NCBI GenBank assembly: GCA_017451695.1
Contig: JAFTNW010000010.1
Location: forward strand, 1-64,000
Length of the DNA: 64,000 bases
Reading direction: 5' to 3'
Source of the DNA: Bacteroidaceae bacterium
Lineage (GTDB): Bacteria; Bacteroidota; Bacteroidia; Bacteroidales; Bacteroidaceae
Position 1 is the first letter of the stretch. The number at the start of each line of letters is the position of its first letter. The position numbers were made by a program, and so were the translations under genes. Shown here piece by piece: positions 27,042 through 36,554 of the stretch. Below the pieces are notes generated by a model that did not search any database, was not told where the DNA came from, and was given only the letters and a program-made list of their open reading frames with translations.

Positions 27042-27596
27042 ATGGTTGAGCTGCGAGTGGTGGATATTGTATCGAAGGTTGCCGACGACAGGGCATGTGT
27101 GCTGCTGTTGCAGGAGCGTGCGGGCTTGCGCAAGATTATGGTGGCGTTGGGCCTGGCCGAGGCGCAATCAATAATCTTTTCGCGCCAAGGCAAGGTGCCC
27201 CCTCGTCCGCTCACACATCATCTGGTAGGCTCGTTGGCCGATGCCTTTGGGATTAAGATGCTGTATGTGCTCATTCATAGCATAAACGATGGCACATTCT
27301 GCTCGTCGATACTCTTTGAACGTGGTGACGAGGTGCGCAAGGTCGATTCCCGTACCTCCGATGCCATAGCCCTTGCGTTGCTTTCGGAAGTTCCCATTTT
27401 CATAACCGAGGAACTGCTTGGCAGAACCTGCATCCGCGACGAGCAGAATGGTGCAATATCCGTGCCCATAAACGCCGTTAAAGGGGATATCTTGCGGCAG
27501 GCCATGGACGAGGCGGTGCGTAACGAAAATTACGAACTTGCCAAGGCGCTGAAAGAGGAACTCGATTCCCGCCGTGCCGCTGCAACCGACAATTAA
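27042..27596 (+). CDS. Bifunctional nuclease family protein with UVR motif
   Basis: A 184-residue protein: a DUF151/BFN domain (about 1-130, with RPLTHHLVGSLADAFG and the DSRTSDAIALALLSEVPIFITEELL block) followed by a UvrB/UvrC-type helix pair (MDEAVRNENYELAKALKEEL, about 155-175). BFN proteins in plants have DNase and RNase activity; the bacterial role is not settled. It starts 6 bases after the nucleoside permease gene and precedes rsmE by 27 bases, so it is in an operon. The combination with UVR motif is the usual Bacteroidota architecture. Confidence 0.88.
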   Translation: MVELRVVDIVSKVADDRACVLLLQERAGLRKIMVALGLAEAQSIIFSRQGKVPPRPLTHHLVGSLADAFGIKMLYVLIHSINDGTFCSSILFERGDEVRKVDSRTSDAIALALLSEVPIFITEELLGRTCIRDEQNGAISVPINAVKGDILRQAMDEAVRNENYELAKALKEELDSRRAAATDN

Positions 27597-27623
27597 CGAA
27601 AACACAAAATAAAGTAACCACAT

Positions 27624-28325
27624 ATGGCACTATTCTATGTACCCGACATTGCCGACAGATGGGAACTCTCCGAGGAGGAGGCCGCCCACTGCCTGCGAGT
27701 GTTGCGCCTTTCCGTAGGCGACGCACTCGACATTACCGATGGCCGCGGCACGCTCTACAAAGCTCAAATTGCCTCCATCGCAGGCAAGCACTGCTATGTA
27801 GAGGCCAAGGAAACAATAAATATGCCTAAGAATTGGAGGGGTAATATACACATAGCCATAGCCCCCACCAAGAACATGGACCGCATAGAGTGGCTTGCCG
27901 AAAAGGCCACCGAGATAGGGCTCGATGCCATAACCTTCCTGAATTGCCGTTTCTCGGAGCGCAAGGTAATAAAAACCGAGCGTGTGGAGCGCATTGTGGT
28001 GTCGGCCATGAAACAGTCGCTCAAATACAGCAAGCCTGTGGTGGGGGAAATGGTCGATTTCAAGAAATTCATCTCCATGCCCCGCGAGGGCGCGAAATTC
28101 ATAGCCCACTGCTACGATAGCGAGCGCGTGCTCTTAAAGGATGTGTTGCGCGAGGGCGAGGATGCCACCATACTCATAGGCCCCGAAGGCGATTTCAGCC
28201 CCGAGGAGGTGGAGCTTGCTGTGAAGGCAGGCTTTCGCCCCGTCAGTCTGGGAAGTTCCCGTTTGAGAACCGAGACAGCAGGCCTTGTCGCGTGCCATAC
28301 ATATATACTTAAAAACGAAATCTGA
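27624..28325 (+). CDS. rsmE: 16S rRNA (uracil1498-N3)-methyltransferase
   Basis: SPOUT-class methyltransferase, 233 residues. The N-terminal PUA-like part (EEEAAHCLRVLRLSVGD, about 16-32) binds RNA; the C-terminal knot has the family motifs KNMDRIEWLAEKATEIG near 84, FLNCRFSERK near 113, and the SAM-binding loop ILIGPEGDFSPEEVE near 179 with SLGSSRLRTETAGL near 210. All fit RsmE. Three bases separate its stop from the truA start, so translation is probably coupled. Confidence 0.95.
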   Translation: MALFYVPDIADRWELSEEEAAHCLRVLRLSVGDALDITDGRGTLYKAQIASIAGKHCYVEAKETINMPKNWRGNIHIAIAPTKNMDRIEWLAEKATEIGLDAITFLNCRFSERKVIKTERVERIVVSAMKQSLKYSKPVVGEMVDFKKFISMPREGAKFIAHCYDSERVLLKDVLREGEDATILIGPEGDFSPEEVELAVKAGFRPVSLGSSRLRTETAGLVACHTYILKNEI

Positions 28326-28328
28326 CCC

Positions 28329-29078
28329 ATGGCACGCTATTTCATCTATCTCTCATACGATGGTGCCGCCTACCATGGCTGGCAGGTGCAGCCCAATGCC
28401 GTAACGGTGCAGCAGCAGTTGGAAGAAGCCCTCTCCACCCTTATGCGTTGCCCCATGCAGGTGGTTGGTGCCGGTCGCACCGATGCGGGGGTAAATGCCT
28501 CGCTCATGGTGGCTCATGTCGATTTTCCCTCCGAGATAGATGTCCCTCACATGGTATATAAACTTAACAGGCTGTTGCCGCCCGATATTGCAGTAGGCAC
28601 CCTGCGCCGCGTGCGCAACGATGCCCATGCGCGTTTCGACGCCGTTTCACGCAAGTACCATTACAAGGTGGTTACCGCAAAATCGCCCTTTTCGCGCCGA
28701 TACGCCTGTCGTGTTCAGCCCGATATAGATTTTGCCGCCATGAACGAGGCTGCCGCCTTGCTGCTGGAATACACCGATTTTACCTCTTTCAGCAAGCTCC
28801 ACACCGATGTAAAGACAAACAATTGCAAGATTGTTTCGGCTGCTTGGCACCAAGAACCAAATGGCGAGTGGATTTTTGAGATAGAGGCCGACCGATTTCT
28901 GCGCAACATGGTAAGGGCCATAGTGGGCACGCTACTCATGGTGGGCAGGCACAAGTTGTCGTTGGATGGTTTCAGGGCGGTTATAGAGAACAAGGAGCGT
29001 AGTGCAGCAGGCGATTCGGCCATGGGCGAGGCGCTTTTCCTTGTGGATGTAAAATATCCCGATGATATATTTATATGA
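28329..29078 (+). CDS. truA: tRNA pseudouridine(38-40) synthase
   Basis: Converts uridines 38-40 in the tRNA anticodon arm. The 249-residue protein has the catalytic Asp in [12 protein letters not shown] (near residue 53) and the conserved blocks [12 protein letters not shown] at 10, [11 protein letters not shown] near 104, DFTSFSKLH near 153 and [14 protein letters not shown] near 190. Length is normal. It overlaps the following EamA transporter gene by four bases (ATGA). Confidence 0.96.
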   Translation: MARYFIYLSYDGAAYHGWQVQPNAVTVQQQLEEALSTLMRCPMQVVGAGRTDAGVNASLMVAHVDFPSEIDVPHMVYKLNRLLPPDIAVGTLRRVRNDAHARFDAVSRKYHYKVVTAKSPFSRRYACRVQPDIDFAAMNEAAALLLEYTDFTSFSKLHTDVKTNNCKIVSAAWHQEPNGEWIFEIEADRFLRNMVRAIVGTLLMVGRHKLSLDGFRAVIENKERSAAGDSAMGEALFLVDVKYPDDIFI

Positions 29079-29974
29079 TGTGGGCTCTGTTGGCTTTTGC
29101 ATCGGCGGCCTTGCTTGGCTGTTACGATTTCTTCAAGAAGGTATCGTTGCGCGATAACTCCGTTGTGGGCGTGCTCTTCCTCAATACCCTCTTTTCGGCA
29201 ATACTCTTTTCTCCGTTCATTCTCCTTTCCCATGCAGGGGTAATAACCTCGGGCGCTCTATATGTGCCCTCTGCGGGTATAGGCACGCATCTGCTGTTGC
29301 TGTTGAAGGCTGTTATCGTGCTCTCATCGTGGCTCTGCGGTTACATAGGCATAAAGCACCTTCCCATAACCATAGTATCGCCCATACAATCCACGCGCCC
29401 TGTGCTTGTGCTCTTGGGTGCGCTCCTGCTCTTTGGCGAGCAGTTGAACGGCTATCAGTGGGTGGGTGTTCTGCTGGCAATATTGTCGGTTTTCCTTTTG
29501 AGCAAAAGCGGCAAGCGCGAGGGAATACACTTCGTACACAATCGTTGGGTGGTGTTTGTGGCACTTGCAGCACTGTTTGGAGCAGTGAGTGCGTTGTACG
29601 ATAAGTTCCTCATGCGCTCGTTGCAGCCGGTGCTTGTGCAGGCTTGGTTCAATATCTACCAATGCGTGCTCATGGCTCTGTTGCTTGCGGTGCTTAACAC
29701 ATTTTCCCCTGCGCAACGTGCAAAGAAACTGCATTGGCGTTGGTCTATTCCCATGATTTCTCTTTTCCTCGGTGTTGCCGATTTCTGTTACTTTTCGGCA
29801 TTGGCACAGGAGGGTGCGCTCATTGCCGTAGTCTCCATGATACGCAGGGGCAGTGTGGTTGTTGCCTTCCTCTTCGGGGCACTGCTGTTGCACGAGAAAA
29901 ACCTCAAAAGCAAAGCAATCGACCTTGCATTGATATTAATTGGATTATTCTTCCTATATTTGGGCTCTAAATGA
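29075..29974 (+). CDS. EamA-family (DMT) transporter
   Basis: Inner-membrane protein of 299 residues with about ten hydrophobic helices in two five-helix repeats, the drug/metabolite transporter fold. The segment [32 protein letters not shown] near 92-125 is the usual EamA end-of-repeat pattern, echoed near 250-280 by [24 protein letters not shown]. The start lies within the end of truA and its stop overlaps the DUF3256 start, so it is translationally coupled at both ends. Substrate unknown. Confidence 0.88.
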   Translation: MMWALLAFASAALLGCYDFFKKVSLRDNSVVGVLFLNTLFSAILFSPFILLSHAGVITSGALYVPSAGIGTHLLLLLKAVIVLSSWLCGYIGIKHLPITIVSPIQSTRPVLVLLGALLLFGEQLNGYQWVGVLLAILSVFLLSKSGKREGIHFVHNRWVVFVALAALFGAVSALYDKFLMRSLQPVLVQAWFNIYQCVLMALLLAVLNTFSPAQRAKKLHWRWSIPMISLFLGVADFCYFSALAQEGALIAVVSMIRRGSVVVAFLFGALLLHEKNLKSKAIDLALILIGLFFLYLGSK

Positions 29975-30585
29975 AAAAACTATTTATAATAACGGTTCTC
30001 TTCCTGTGTGTGGCGGTGGGCGAAACAGCAGCACAGGGTATGCGCGAGATATTTATCAATGCGCCCGACTCGGTATTTCCCCTGCTCACCCGTATAAACC
30101 GCGAGGATTGTGTGGATTTTGTGGATGCAGGCATGCGTGCCCGCGTAACCAACCGCCTTGGCGGCAAGAGCGAACTGCTCAAAATAACCCCCGTTTTCAT
30201 GGAACTCAAAAGCAGCGACTATTCCACAATGCAGCTGCGTCTGTTGCCCTTCAAGGGCGATACCATAATAGCCGTGGCGCGCACCGTCTGTGCCGAGGCT
30301 TGCGACAGCCGTATCTCGTTCTATAAAAAGAGTTGGGAGCCGGCATCGGTGTCGTTTGTGCGCCCTGCTGTCAGCGATTTTTTCCTGTCGCCCGATTCTG
30401 CCGCCCTTTATATGCCCAAGTGCGATATCTATCTTGTAAAGCTCTCCTTGTCGCCTGCCGATGAGGCTCTTGTGGCAGAATACACCATGCCCGAGTATAT
30501 GAACGAAGAGGATAGGGCGGTGGTCGCTCCCTGCTTGCAACCGTTGCGCTACCGCTGGCAGGGTGGTGCTTATGTAAGGGAATAG
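29971..30585 (+). CDS. DUF3256 exported protein
   Basis: A 204-residue Bacteroidales protein with a signal peptide ([21 protein letters not shown]) and the DUF3256 pattern: MREIFINAPDSVFPLLTRINREDCVDFVDA. No catalytic motif is seen; it is probably periplasmic and its function is unknown. Its start overlaps the EamA stop (ATGA). It ends at 30585, directly against the stop of the convergent capA gene at 30586, so no terminator separates them. Confidence 0.85.
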   Translation: MKKLFIITVLFLCVAVGETAAQGMREIFINAPDSVFPLLTRINREDCVDFVDAGMRARVTNRLGGKSELLKITPVFMELKSSDYSTMQLRLLPFKGDTIIAVARTVCAEACDSRISFYKKSWEPASVSFVRPAVSDFFLSPDSAALYMPKCDIYLVKLSLSPADEALVAEYTMPEYMNEEDRAVVAPCLQPLRYRWQGGAYVRE

Positions 30586-31686
30586 CTACTTTAAGAAAAA
30601 CTCCTTCACGTCGCCCCTGTTGTGCTGGTTGAACAGCCTGCGGGTGTCATATATGAATTCTTGCATCTTGCTCTTGCCTGTGGGGCTCTTCACAAGGCTT
30701 GTGTCGGCCGGCAGTATGGTGAAATTGCCGTATCCGTCTCTTTCGGGGCGTGCAACCCAGGTGAGCGCATATTCGAGCGAGCTGAGCCAGCAGATGTCAT
30801 AAATCTTCAACAGCCCCAAGCGCACAAGAAGGCCGCCATCCCTGCCACGGGCATACATGCCCGATACAAGGTTGCCTGTGGAGTATATAACCGCGTTGCG
30901 CTTGGCTGTGAGCGAGTCGCTGCGCATCTCAATTGGCTGCACTACATGAGGGTGGTTGCCCACTATGTGGTCCACTCCCTCTTCCAACAGCCATGCTGCA
31001 AGCTCCTTAATATATTTTGGCGGGGTGCTCACATACTCGTCGCCCCAATGCATGCAGGCAATAATGGCATCGGGCTTCATCTCCTTTGCGCGTGCAATAT
31101 CCTTTTTTATCTGCTCCTTGTCAATGAAATTCACAACAAGCGGCGGCGGTACAGGTATTCCGTTGGTGCCATAGGTGTAGTTCAGCAGGGCTATTCTTGC
31201 CCCCTTTTTCTCTATTATAAGCGGATAACGGCTCTTGCGGTCGGTGCTGTCGCGGTAAACACCGCAGTGTACCACGCCCAGCGAATCCATCATCTGCATG
31301 GTGCGTAATGCTCCTTGCTTGCCGCGGTCGAGGCAGTGGTTATTGGCAAAAAGGAGCACGTCGAATCCGGCTCCTTTGGCGGCATACAAGAAACTGTCGG
31401 GTGCGCAGAATGAGGGGTAACCTCCAAATCTTCTGCTGCCTATTGTCGTTTCAAGGTTGGCTATTGCAATGTCGGCACGGCCCACCTCCTCCCTTATATG
31501 ATTGTAGCAGGGCGAGTAGCTGTATAATCCATCGCCTGCTTGTGCGGCATTCAGCTGGCTTTGGTGCTGCATTAGGTCCCCTGCAAAGAGAATATTTATG
31601 CGCGACAGGGGGTTACAGATGTTTTGCGCCGTAGTTGCAACTACGGCGCAAAACATAAGCAGAGCTATTTTTATTCTTAAATTCAA
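30586..31686 (-). CDS. CapA-family (PGA_cap) metallophosphatase-like protein
   Basis: A 366-residue exported protein of the CapA/poly-gamma-glutamate-synthesis family, which has a calcineurin-like fold. Family motifs are ILFAGDLMQHQSQLNAA near 33, ADIAIANLETTI near 72, LLFANNHCLDRGKQG near 112, and HWGDEYVSTPP followed by DHIVGNHPHVVQPIEM near 215-255. The signal peptide is MNLRIKIALLMFCAVVATTA; residues 11-23 of it are encoded by a perfect 38-bp palindrome (see repeat). No other capsule genes are near. It follows folD by 4 bases and is last in a four-gene run. Confidence 0.88.
   Translation of the reverse strand: MNLRIKIALLMFCAVVATTAQNICNPLSRINILFAGDLMQHQSQLNAAQAGDGLYSYSPCYNHIREEVGRADIAIANLETTIGSRRFGGYPSFCAPDSFLYAAKGAGFDVLLFANNHCLDRGKQGALRTMQMMDSLGVVHCGVYRDSTDRKSRYPLIIEKKGARIALLNYTYGTNGIPVPPPLVVNFIDKEQIKKDIARAKEMKPDAIIACMHWGDEYVSTPPKYIKELAAWLLEEGVDHIVGNHPHVVQPIEMRSDSLTAKRNAVIYSTGNLVSGMYARGRDGGLLVRLGLLKIYDICWLSSLEYALTWVARPERDGYGNFTILPADTSLVKSPTGKSKMQEFIYDTRRLFNQHNRGDVKEFFLK
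31619..31656. repeat. Perfect 38-bp palindrome inside capA
   Basis: The half ATGTTTTGCGCCGTAGTTG is followed with no spacer by its exact reverse complement. Both strands therefore encode the same peptide (MFCAVVATTAQN); on the minus strand this is in frame as residues 11-23 of CapA. The capA mRNA could fold a 19-bp hairpin about 30 bases after the start codon. Confidence 0.97.
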
Positions 31687-31690
31687 CGGG

Positions 31691-32569
31691 TTAATATATT
31701 TGATGTGTGGCCGCCAGCAGTGTGTTCTTCATGAGCGATACAATGGTCATGGGGCCTACACCGCCCGGGACAGGTGTTATGAAGGAGCATTTTGGTGCCA
31801 CGTTCTCAAAATCCACATCGCCACACAGGCGGAATCCCTGCTTGCGGGTGGGGTCGGGCACGCGGGTGGTGCCCACATCGATTATCACTGCACCCTCTTT
31901 CACCATATCGGCCTTTACAAAATGGGGTTGCCCTAATGCGGCAATAATGATATCGGCGTTGCGGCACTCCGCGGCAATGTTCTGTGTGTGGCTGTGGCAC
32001 ACTGTAACGGTGGCATCGCCCGGTGTCTGTTTCTGCATCATCAGGCTCGCCATGGGCTTGCCCACTATGTTGCTGCGCCCCAGCACCACGCATTTTTTCC
32101 CTTTTGTATCAATATCGTATCGGCGCAACAGCTCCATTATTCCGTTGGGCGTTGCCGAAAGGAAACATGGCAACCCAATAGCCAAACGGCCTGCATTCAC
32201 AGGGTGGAATCCATCGACATCCTTGCGATAATCAATGGCCTCTGTAATCTTCTGCTCGTCGATGTGGCGTGGCAGGGGCAGCTGTACTATGAAACCATCA
32301 ACATCGCTGTCCTTGTTCAGTTCATCGACCTTGGCAAGCAGTTCCTCCTCGGTAACATCATCCTCGTAGCGTATGAGTGTCGATGTAAATCCGCACTCCT
32401 CGCAAGCACGTACCTTGTTGGCAACGTATGTTTCGCTGCCGCCGTCGTGCCCCACAAGGATTGCTGCCAAGTGGGGGCGTTTGCCTCCGTGTGCAATAAT
32501 GTTTTCCACCTCCAAGGCTATCTCTTTTTTTATGGTAGCCGCAATGGCTTTGCCGTCAATGAGTTGCAT
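31691..32569 (-). CDS. folD: Methylenetetrahydrofolate dehydrogenase / cyclohydrolase
   Basis: Interconverts methylene-, methenyl- and formyl-tetrahydrofolate for purine and methionine synthesis. The 292-residue protein has [14 protein letters not shown] with the catalytic Lys near 53, the substrate loop [14 protein letters not shown] near 92, the [16 protein letters not shown] block near 117, and NADP-binding [19 protein letters not shown] near 161. The final [20 protein letters not shown] is diagnostic. It is 18 bases downstream of ffh on the same strand. Confidence 0.96.
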   Translation of the reverse strand: MQLIDGKAIAATIKKEIALEVENIIAHGGKRPHLAAILVGHDGGSETYVANKVRACEECGFTSTLIRYEDDVTEEELLAKVDELNKDSDVDGFIVQLPLPRHIDEQKITEAIDYRKDVDGFHPVNAGRLAIGLPCFLSATPNGIMELLRRYDIDTKGKKCVVLGRSNIVGKPMASLMMQKQTPGDATVTVCHSHTQNIAAECRNADIIIAALGQPHFVKADMVKEGAVIIDVGTTRVPDPTRKQGFRLCGDVDFENVAPKCSFITPVPGGVGPMTIVSLMKNTLLAATHQIY

Positions 32570-32587
32570 GGTTGTATGTTTTTATGT

Positions 32588-33910
32588 TTACATTTTGAAA
32601 CGCGACATCAGGTTGCCCATCTTGTTGCCGGCAACATTCTTCATCACCTTGCGTATCTGCTCAAACTGCTTCATCAGGCGGTTTACCTCCTGAATGTTTG
32701 TGCCGCTACCGCGGGCTATGCGTTCGCGGCGCGATTGGTTGATGATATCGGGGTTGGCACGCTCTTTGGGTGTCATGGAACGTATTATGGCCTCCACGCT
32801 CTTGAATGCGTTGTCATCGATATCAAGGTCTTTTATGGCTTTACCCACACCGGGAATCATTGCCATAAGGTCCTTGATGTTACCCATCTTCTTTATCTGC
32901 TCAATCTGTTTAAGGAAATCGTTGAAATCGAATTGGTTGCGTGCCATCTTGCGTTGCAACTTCTTCGCCTCCTCTTCGTCGAACTGCTCCTGTGCGCGCT
33001 CCACAAGCGAAACCACGTCGCCCATGCCCAGGATGCGATCGGCCATACGGTTGGGATGGAATTGGTCTATCGCCTCCATCTTCTCACCGGTACCTATGAA
33101 CTTGATGGGTTTATCCACAACGGTGCGTATGGACAGCGCTGCACCACCGCGTGTATCGCCGTCGAGTTTGGTGAGGATTACACCGGTGAAGTCCAAACGG
33201 TCGTTGAACTCCTTGGCTGTGTTCACTGCATCCTGTCCGGTCATTGAGTCCACCACAAAGAGTGTCTCGGTGGGGTTCACAGCCTCTTTTATGGCTGCAA
33301 TCTCCTGCATCATAGCCTCGTCTATTGCCAGGCGGCCGGCGGTATCTATTATCACAAGGTTGTAGCCCTTGTGCTTGGCCTCTTTTATGGCGTTCAAGGC
33401 TATCTCCACCGGGTTTTTGTTCTCTGGCTCGCTATATACAGGTACCTCAATCTGCTCGCCGAGAACCTTCAGCTGGTCAATGGCGGCGGGGCGGTAAACG
33501 TCGCAGGCAACCAATAGGGGAGAGCGGTTCTTCTTTTTCTTCAAGAAGTTTGCGAGCTTGGATGAGAATGTGGTTTTACCCGAACCCTGCAAACCCGACA
33601 TAAGGATAACCGCTGGATGTCCCTCGTAGTTTATATCGGCTGTCTGTCCACCCATGAGCGTGGTGAGCTCGTCGTGCACAATCTTTATCATCAATTGGCT
33701 GGGGCGGATAGATGTGAGCACATTCTGTCCTATGGCCTTGTTCTTCACCGTGTCGGTAAAGCTTTTTGCCACTTTGTAGTTTACGTCGGCATCGAGCAGT
33801 GCTTTGCGCACATCTTTCAGTGTCTCGGCCACGTTCACCTCGGTGATGCGGCCCTCTCCTTTAAGTATCTTAAATGAGCGTTCAAGGCGCTCGCTTAAAT
33901 TTTCAAACAT
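32588..33910 (-). CDS. ffh: Signal recognition particle protein Ffh
   Basis: GTPase of the signal recognition particle that binds signal sequences and 4.5S RNA. The 440-residue protein has an N domain, G1 GLQGSGKTTFSSKLA near 109, IIDTAGRL near 190, TKLDGDTRGGAALS near 249, and a C-terminal methionine-rich M domain with SRRERIARGSGTNIQEVNRLMKQFEQ near 390, which binds RNA. Length is normal. It lies 29 bases after DUF4831 and before folD. Confidence 0.97.
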   Translation of the reverse strand: MFENLSERLERSFKILKGEGRITEVNVAETLKDVRKALLDADVNYKVAKSFTDTVKNKAIGQNVLTSIRPSQLMIKIVHDELTTLMGGQTADINYEGHPAVILMSGLQGSGKTTFSSKLANFLKKKKNRSPLLVACDVYRPAAIDQLKVLGEQIEVPVYSEPENKNPVEIALNAIKEAKHKGYNLVIIDTAGRLAIDEAMMQEIAAIKEAVNPTETLFVVDSMTGQDAVNTAKEFNDRLDFTGVILTKLDGDTRGGAALSIRTVVDKPIKFIGTGEKMEAIDQFHPNRMADRILGMGDVVSLVERAQEQFDEEEAKKLQRKMARNQFDFNDFLKQIEQIKKMGNIKDLMAMIPGVGKAIKDLDIDDNAFKSVEAIIRSMTPKERANPDIINQSRRERIARGSGTNIQEVNRLMKQFEQIRKVMKNVAGNKMGNLMSRFKM

Positions 33911-33939
33911 CGTTCCTGTGTCTTTATCTTGTTATTATT

Positions 33940-34992
33940 CTATTTTTCTATGCTTATTATGCCACCGGTGGCCTTGTCGAAGAGTACCTGTGTGGTGGCG
34001 TTCTTGTTAAAGAGGGCTTTTGACAGCACCTCCACGGTGCCAAGCTGTGCAATAGGCAGTTCCTCTTCGTACAGCACCTTGCCACCTGTGTATATCTTAA
34101 ATGCGGCCTTGCCGGGTATGTTGTAGCAGATGCCCTCTTTTTTTATCTCCTTCTTCTTAACCTCCTCGGGTGTGGGTATATACACACTTTGCAGATTGTT
34201 GAAATCGTAATATACGGGTGCTCCTGCAAGGTTGGCATTATCTACAAGCCCCAGCTTGCGCGAGAAACGGAATATAATGCCCTTTGTGGTGTCGCTCGCC
34301 TCCTTGGGGGTAAAGCGCACTGTGCGGCTCACGCGCAAGGTGTCTGTTACTCCTGTGAACAGTGCCATCAGGGCCTTCTCCTGCTTGTCGAGCTCTTGCA
34401 GCACCAGCTGCATGGCCATTCCATCTTTGGGCATATTGTCGGCCTGTCCGCGTGTTATGGCAATCTTGCTCTCGCGTATTGCATAAATCTCCTTTGCAAC
34501 AAGTTCGGCCATTTTGGCTGTGGATGTGGCTTGCAGAATCTCCTCGGTCATGTACTGCCTTGCATTGCTTCTCTCTTTCACGGTAACAGCCTTCTCCTCT
34601 TTTGCAAGGGGTGTGGCGGGCTCTCTGTTAATGCTCTCAATGATACCGTCGTTGGTAAGGTGTACGTTGCTTGCCGAGCTGTTGTTCAGTTTCACTGTGA
34701 ACATCTTCTCGGCATCGGGCTTGCCTGTAAGCTCCACATCCACGTTTTCAATCTCCCAATATTTATCGTCGCTCGAAATAACATTGTTCAAGCGCAGATA
34801 GCGTTCTGCATATCTGTGGAATTCTCCCGGCTTGCTTGTTATGCACATTGCATCGACAGTGATGTTTATTGTGGTTGTGGGCAGGTAGTATGTAACCCCC
34901 TCGGCTGTGCCCGAAAGGAATTTGCTCACATCGGTCTGCGCTACGGCAGGCATGGTCATCAATGTCAAAAGCGCGAAAATAATCTTTTTCAT
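33940..34992 (-). CDS. DUF4831 exported protein
   Basis: A 350-residue protein with a signal peptide ending at AVA-QT (near 18) and the DUF4831 pattern GVTYYLPTTTINITVDA near 33 and FHRYAERYLRLNNVI near 58. No enzyme motif is visible. It is probably periplasmic or outer-membrane associated, and the family seems confined to Bacteroidota. It is the first gene of a likely operon with ffh, folD and capA, transcribed away from hpt. Confidence 0.85.
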   Translation of the reverse strand: MKKIIFALLTLMTMPAVAQTDVSKFLSGTAEGVTYYLPTTTINITVDAMCITSKPGEFHRYAERYLRLNNVISSDDKYWEIENVDVELTGKPDAEKMFTVKLNNSSASNVHLTNDGIIESINREPATPLAKEEKAVTVKERSNARQYMTEEILQATSTAKMAELVAKEIYAIRESKIAITRGQADNMPKDGMAMQLVLQELDKQEKALMALFTGVTDTLRVSRTVRFTPKEASDTTKGIIFRFSRKLGLVDNANLAGAPVYYDFNNLQSVYIPTPEEVKKKEIKKEGICYNIPGKAAFKIYTGGKVLYEEELPIAQLGTVEVLSKALFNKNATTQVLFDKATGGIISIEK

Positions 34993-35063
34993 ATTGCTTG
35001 TTTTTATAGGTATTTGCCCCTGCGCGGCATCTTTCCGCAGGGTATAACCTCTCTAATTTGTCG

Positions 35064-35071
35064 CGAAGATA
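35064..35071 (-). promoter_or_regulatory. Promoter -7 box for DUF4831-ffh-folD-capA
   Basis: The minus strand reads TATCTTCG, a TAnnTTCG -7 box, about 70 bases before the DUF4831 start. The rest of the 264-base divergent gap is AT-rich with no gene. Confidence 0.45.
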
Positions 35072-35208
35072 GTAAATAGTTTTGAATTTTGCGGTAAAAT
35101 ATGCTTTTACTTGTTAAAGTGCCTCCCCCTTTTTACCATTTGTTAAGCATTGTGCGAAAAAAAATAAAAGAAATTAAGCGAGCTGCTGTTTTTTTCGGAA
35201 GATTGTGC

Positions 35209-35216
35209 TACTTTTG
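35209..35216 (+). promoter_or_regulatory. Promoter -7 box for hpt-adk
   Basis: TACTTTTG fits TAnnTTTG and is followed by the hpt start 40 bases on. A T-run at 35189-35195 lies where the -33 element would be. Confidence 0.5.
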
Positions 35217-35256
35217 TGCGATATTAGTTAATATGCAGTAATAAGTGCGATAAATT

Positions 35257-35796
35257 ATGTCCCGAATTAAAATACACGATAAGGAGTTCAAGGTATCAAT
35301 TCCCAGAGAGGAGATATTGAAGGAGGTAAAGCGTGTAGCCGATGAGATAAACCGCGATTATGCCGGTAAACGTCCCATACTTTTGGGCGTTCTTAACGGC
35401 TGTTTTATGTTTGCCGCCGACCTCATGCGCCACCTGACTATCGAGTGCGAAATATCATTTGTAAAGCTCTCTTCATATCAGGGAACAACCACCACAGGCG
35501 TCATTCGCGAGGTGCTTGGCCTCACAGAGTCCATTACAGACAGGGATGTGATAGTTGTAGAGGATATTGTAGATACAGGCTACACCATGCAGCGCATGAT
35601 AGAGTCCTTGGGTACCCGCGAGCCGGCATCGGTGCAGATAGCCTCGCTCTTTCTCAAACCTGCCCGTTTGAAGGTGCCTGTGGATGTAAAGTACAGCGCA
35701 TTTACAATCCCTGACAGATTTATCGTGGGTTACGGCCTCGACTATGATGGCTTGGGCCGTAATTTGCCCGATGTTTACGATGTTGTAGAAGAATAA
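35257..35796 (+). CDS. hpt: Hypoxanthine phosphoribosyltransferase
   Basis: Salvages hypoxanthine and guanine to IMP and GMP using PRPP. The 179-residue protein has the PRPP loop VIVVEDIVDTGYTMQRMI (about 98-115), the flexible-loop segment VKLSSYQGTTTTG near 70, and the C-terminal FIVGYGLDYDGLGRNLPDVY, all typical. It is 13 bases ahead of adk, so salvage and nucleotide balance genes are likely co-transcribed. Confidence 0.95.
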   Translation: MSRIKIHDKEFKVSIPREEILKEVKRVADEINRDYAGKRPILLGVLNGCFMFAADLMRHLTIECEISFVKLSSYQGTTTTGVIREVLGLTESITDRDVIVVEDIVDTGYTMQRMIESLGTREPASVQIASLFLKPARLKVPVDVKYSAFTIPDRFIVGYGLDYDGLGRNLPDVYDVVEE

Positions 35797-35809
35797 AACG
35801 GATAAGACT

Positions 35810-36382
35810 ATGCTTAATATAGTAATTTTCGGTGCCCCCGGTAGCGGAAAGGGCACACAGAGTGAAAGAATTGTAGAAAAATACGGTATAGACCATATAT
35901 CTACGGGCGATGTGTTGCGCGGCGAGATTAAAGCCGGAACTGAGCTTGGCAAGCAGGCGCAGGCTCTAATAGACAATGGTCAGCTTATTCCCGATGAGTT
36001 GATGGTGAGCATTCTTGCTGCCAAACTCGATGGTTTCACACAGAGCAAGGGCGTGATATTTGATGGCTTCCCCCGCACCATAGCACAGGCCGAGGCATTA
36101 AAGGTGATGCTTGCCGAGCGTGGTCAGGAGGTAACAGCCATGATAGAACTCGATGTTCCCGAAGAGGAGCTTATGACACGCCTCTTGTTGCGTGGTCAAG
36201 CGAGTGGCCGTGCCGATGACAACGAGGAGACAATAAAGAAACGTCTGGTGGTTTATCACAACCAGACTGCTCCCTTGAAGGATTGGTACAAGGCCGAGGG
36301 CAAGCATTGTTACATCAACGGCCTTGGCGAGCTCGACCGCATATTTGCCGATATTGCAGCAGCAATAGACGCAAGAATCTGA
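35810..36382 (+). CDS. adk: Adenylate kinase
   Basis: Interconverts ATP, AMP and ADP. The 190-residue protein has the P-loop GAPGSGKGTQSERI at 7-20, ISTGDVLR near 35, the lid region and DGFPRTIAQAEAL near 84-96. It is the short form without a zinc-binding LID, as common in Bacteroidota. It follows hpt and is closed by a terminator 20 bases beyond. Confidence 0.96.
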   Translation: MLNIVIFGAPGSGKGTQSERIVEKYGIDHISTGDVLRGEIKAGTELGKQAQALIDNGQLIPDELMVSILAAKLDGFTQSKGVIFDGFPRTIAQAEALKVMLAERGQEVTAMIELDVPEEELMTRLLLRGQASGRADDNEETIKKRLVVYHNQTAPLKDWYKAEGKHCYINGLGELDRIFADIAAAIDARI

Positions 36383-36401
36383 TAAACAAATAACAAAGAG
36401 A

Positions 36402-36437
36402 GGGAGCAACGGCACCATCTGTTGCGCCCCCTTTTTT
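36402..36437 (+). terminator. Terminator after adk
   Basis: Arms GGGAGCAAC and GTTGCGCCC form a 9-bp stem with one mismatch, followed by a T6 run. The 332-base gap to obg otherwise holds only the possible integrase remnant. Confidence 0.8.
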
Positions 36438-36554
36438 GTATAATAACATGGCAGGCACATCCCCTGTGGAACAAAAAGCATGGCAAAACCATTCATTCTG
36501 TAACAGGCATTGCTGGCGAATAAAAAGCTAAGAAGTAATTGTTGAGCCACAATC

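Noticed and set aside
31598-31936. Plus-strand reading frame opposite capA and folD
   Set aside because: It is a shadow of capA and folD; its similarity to CapA residues comes only from the palindrome.
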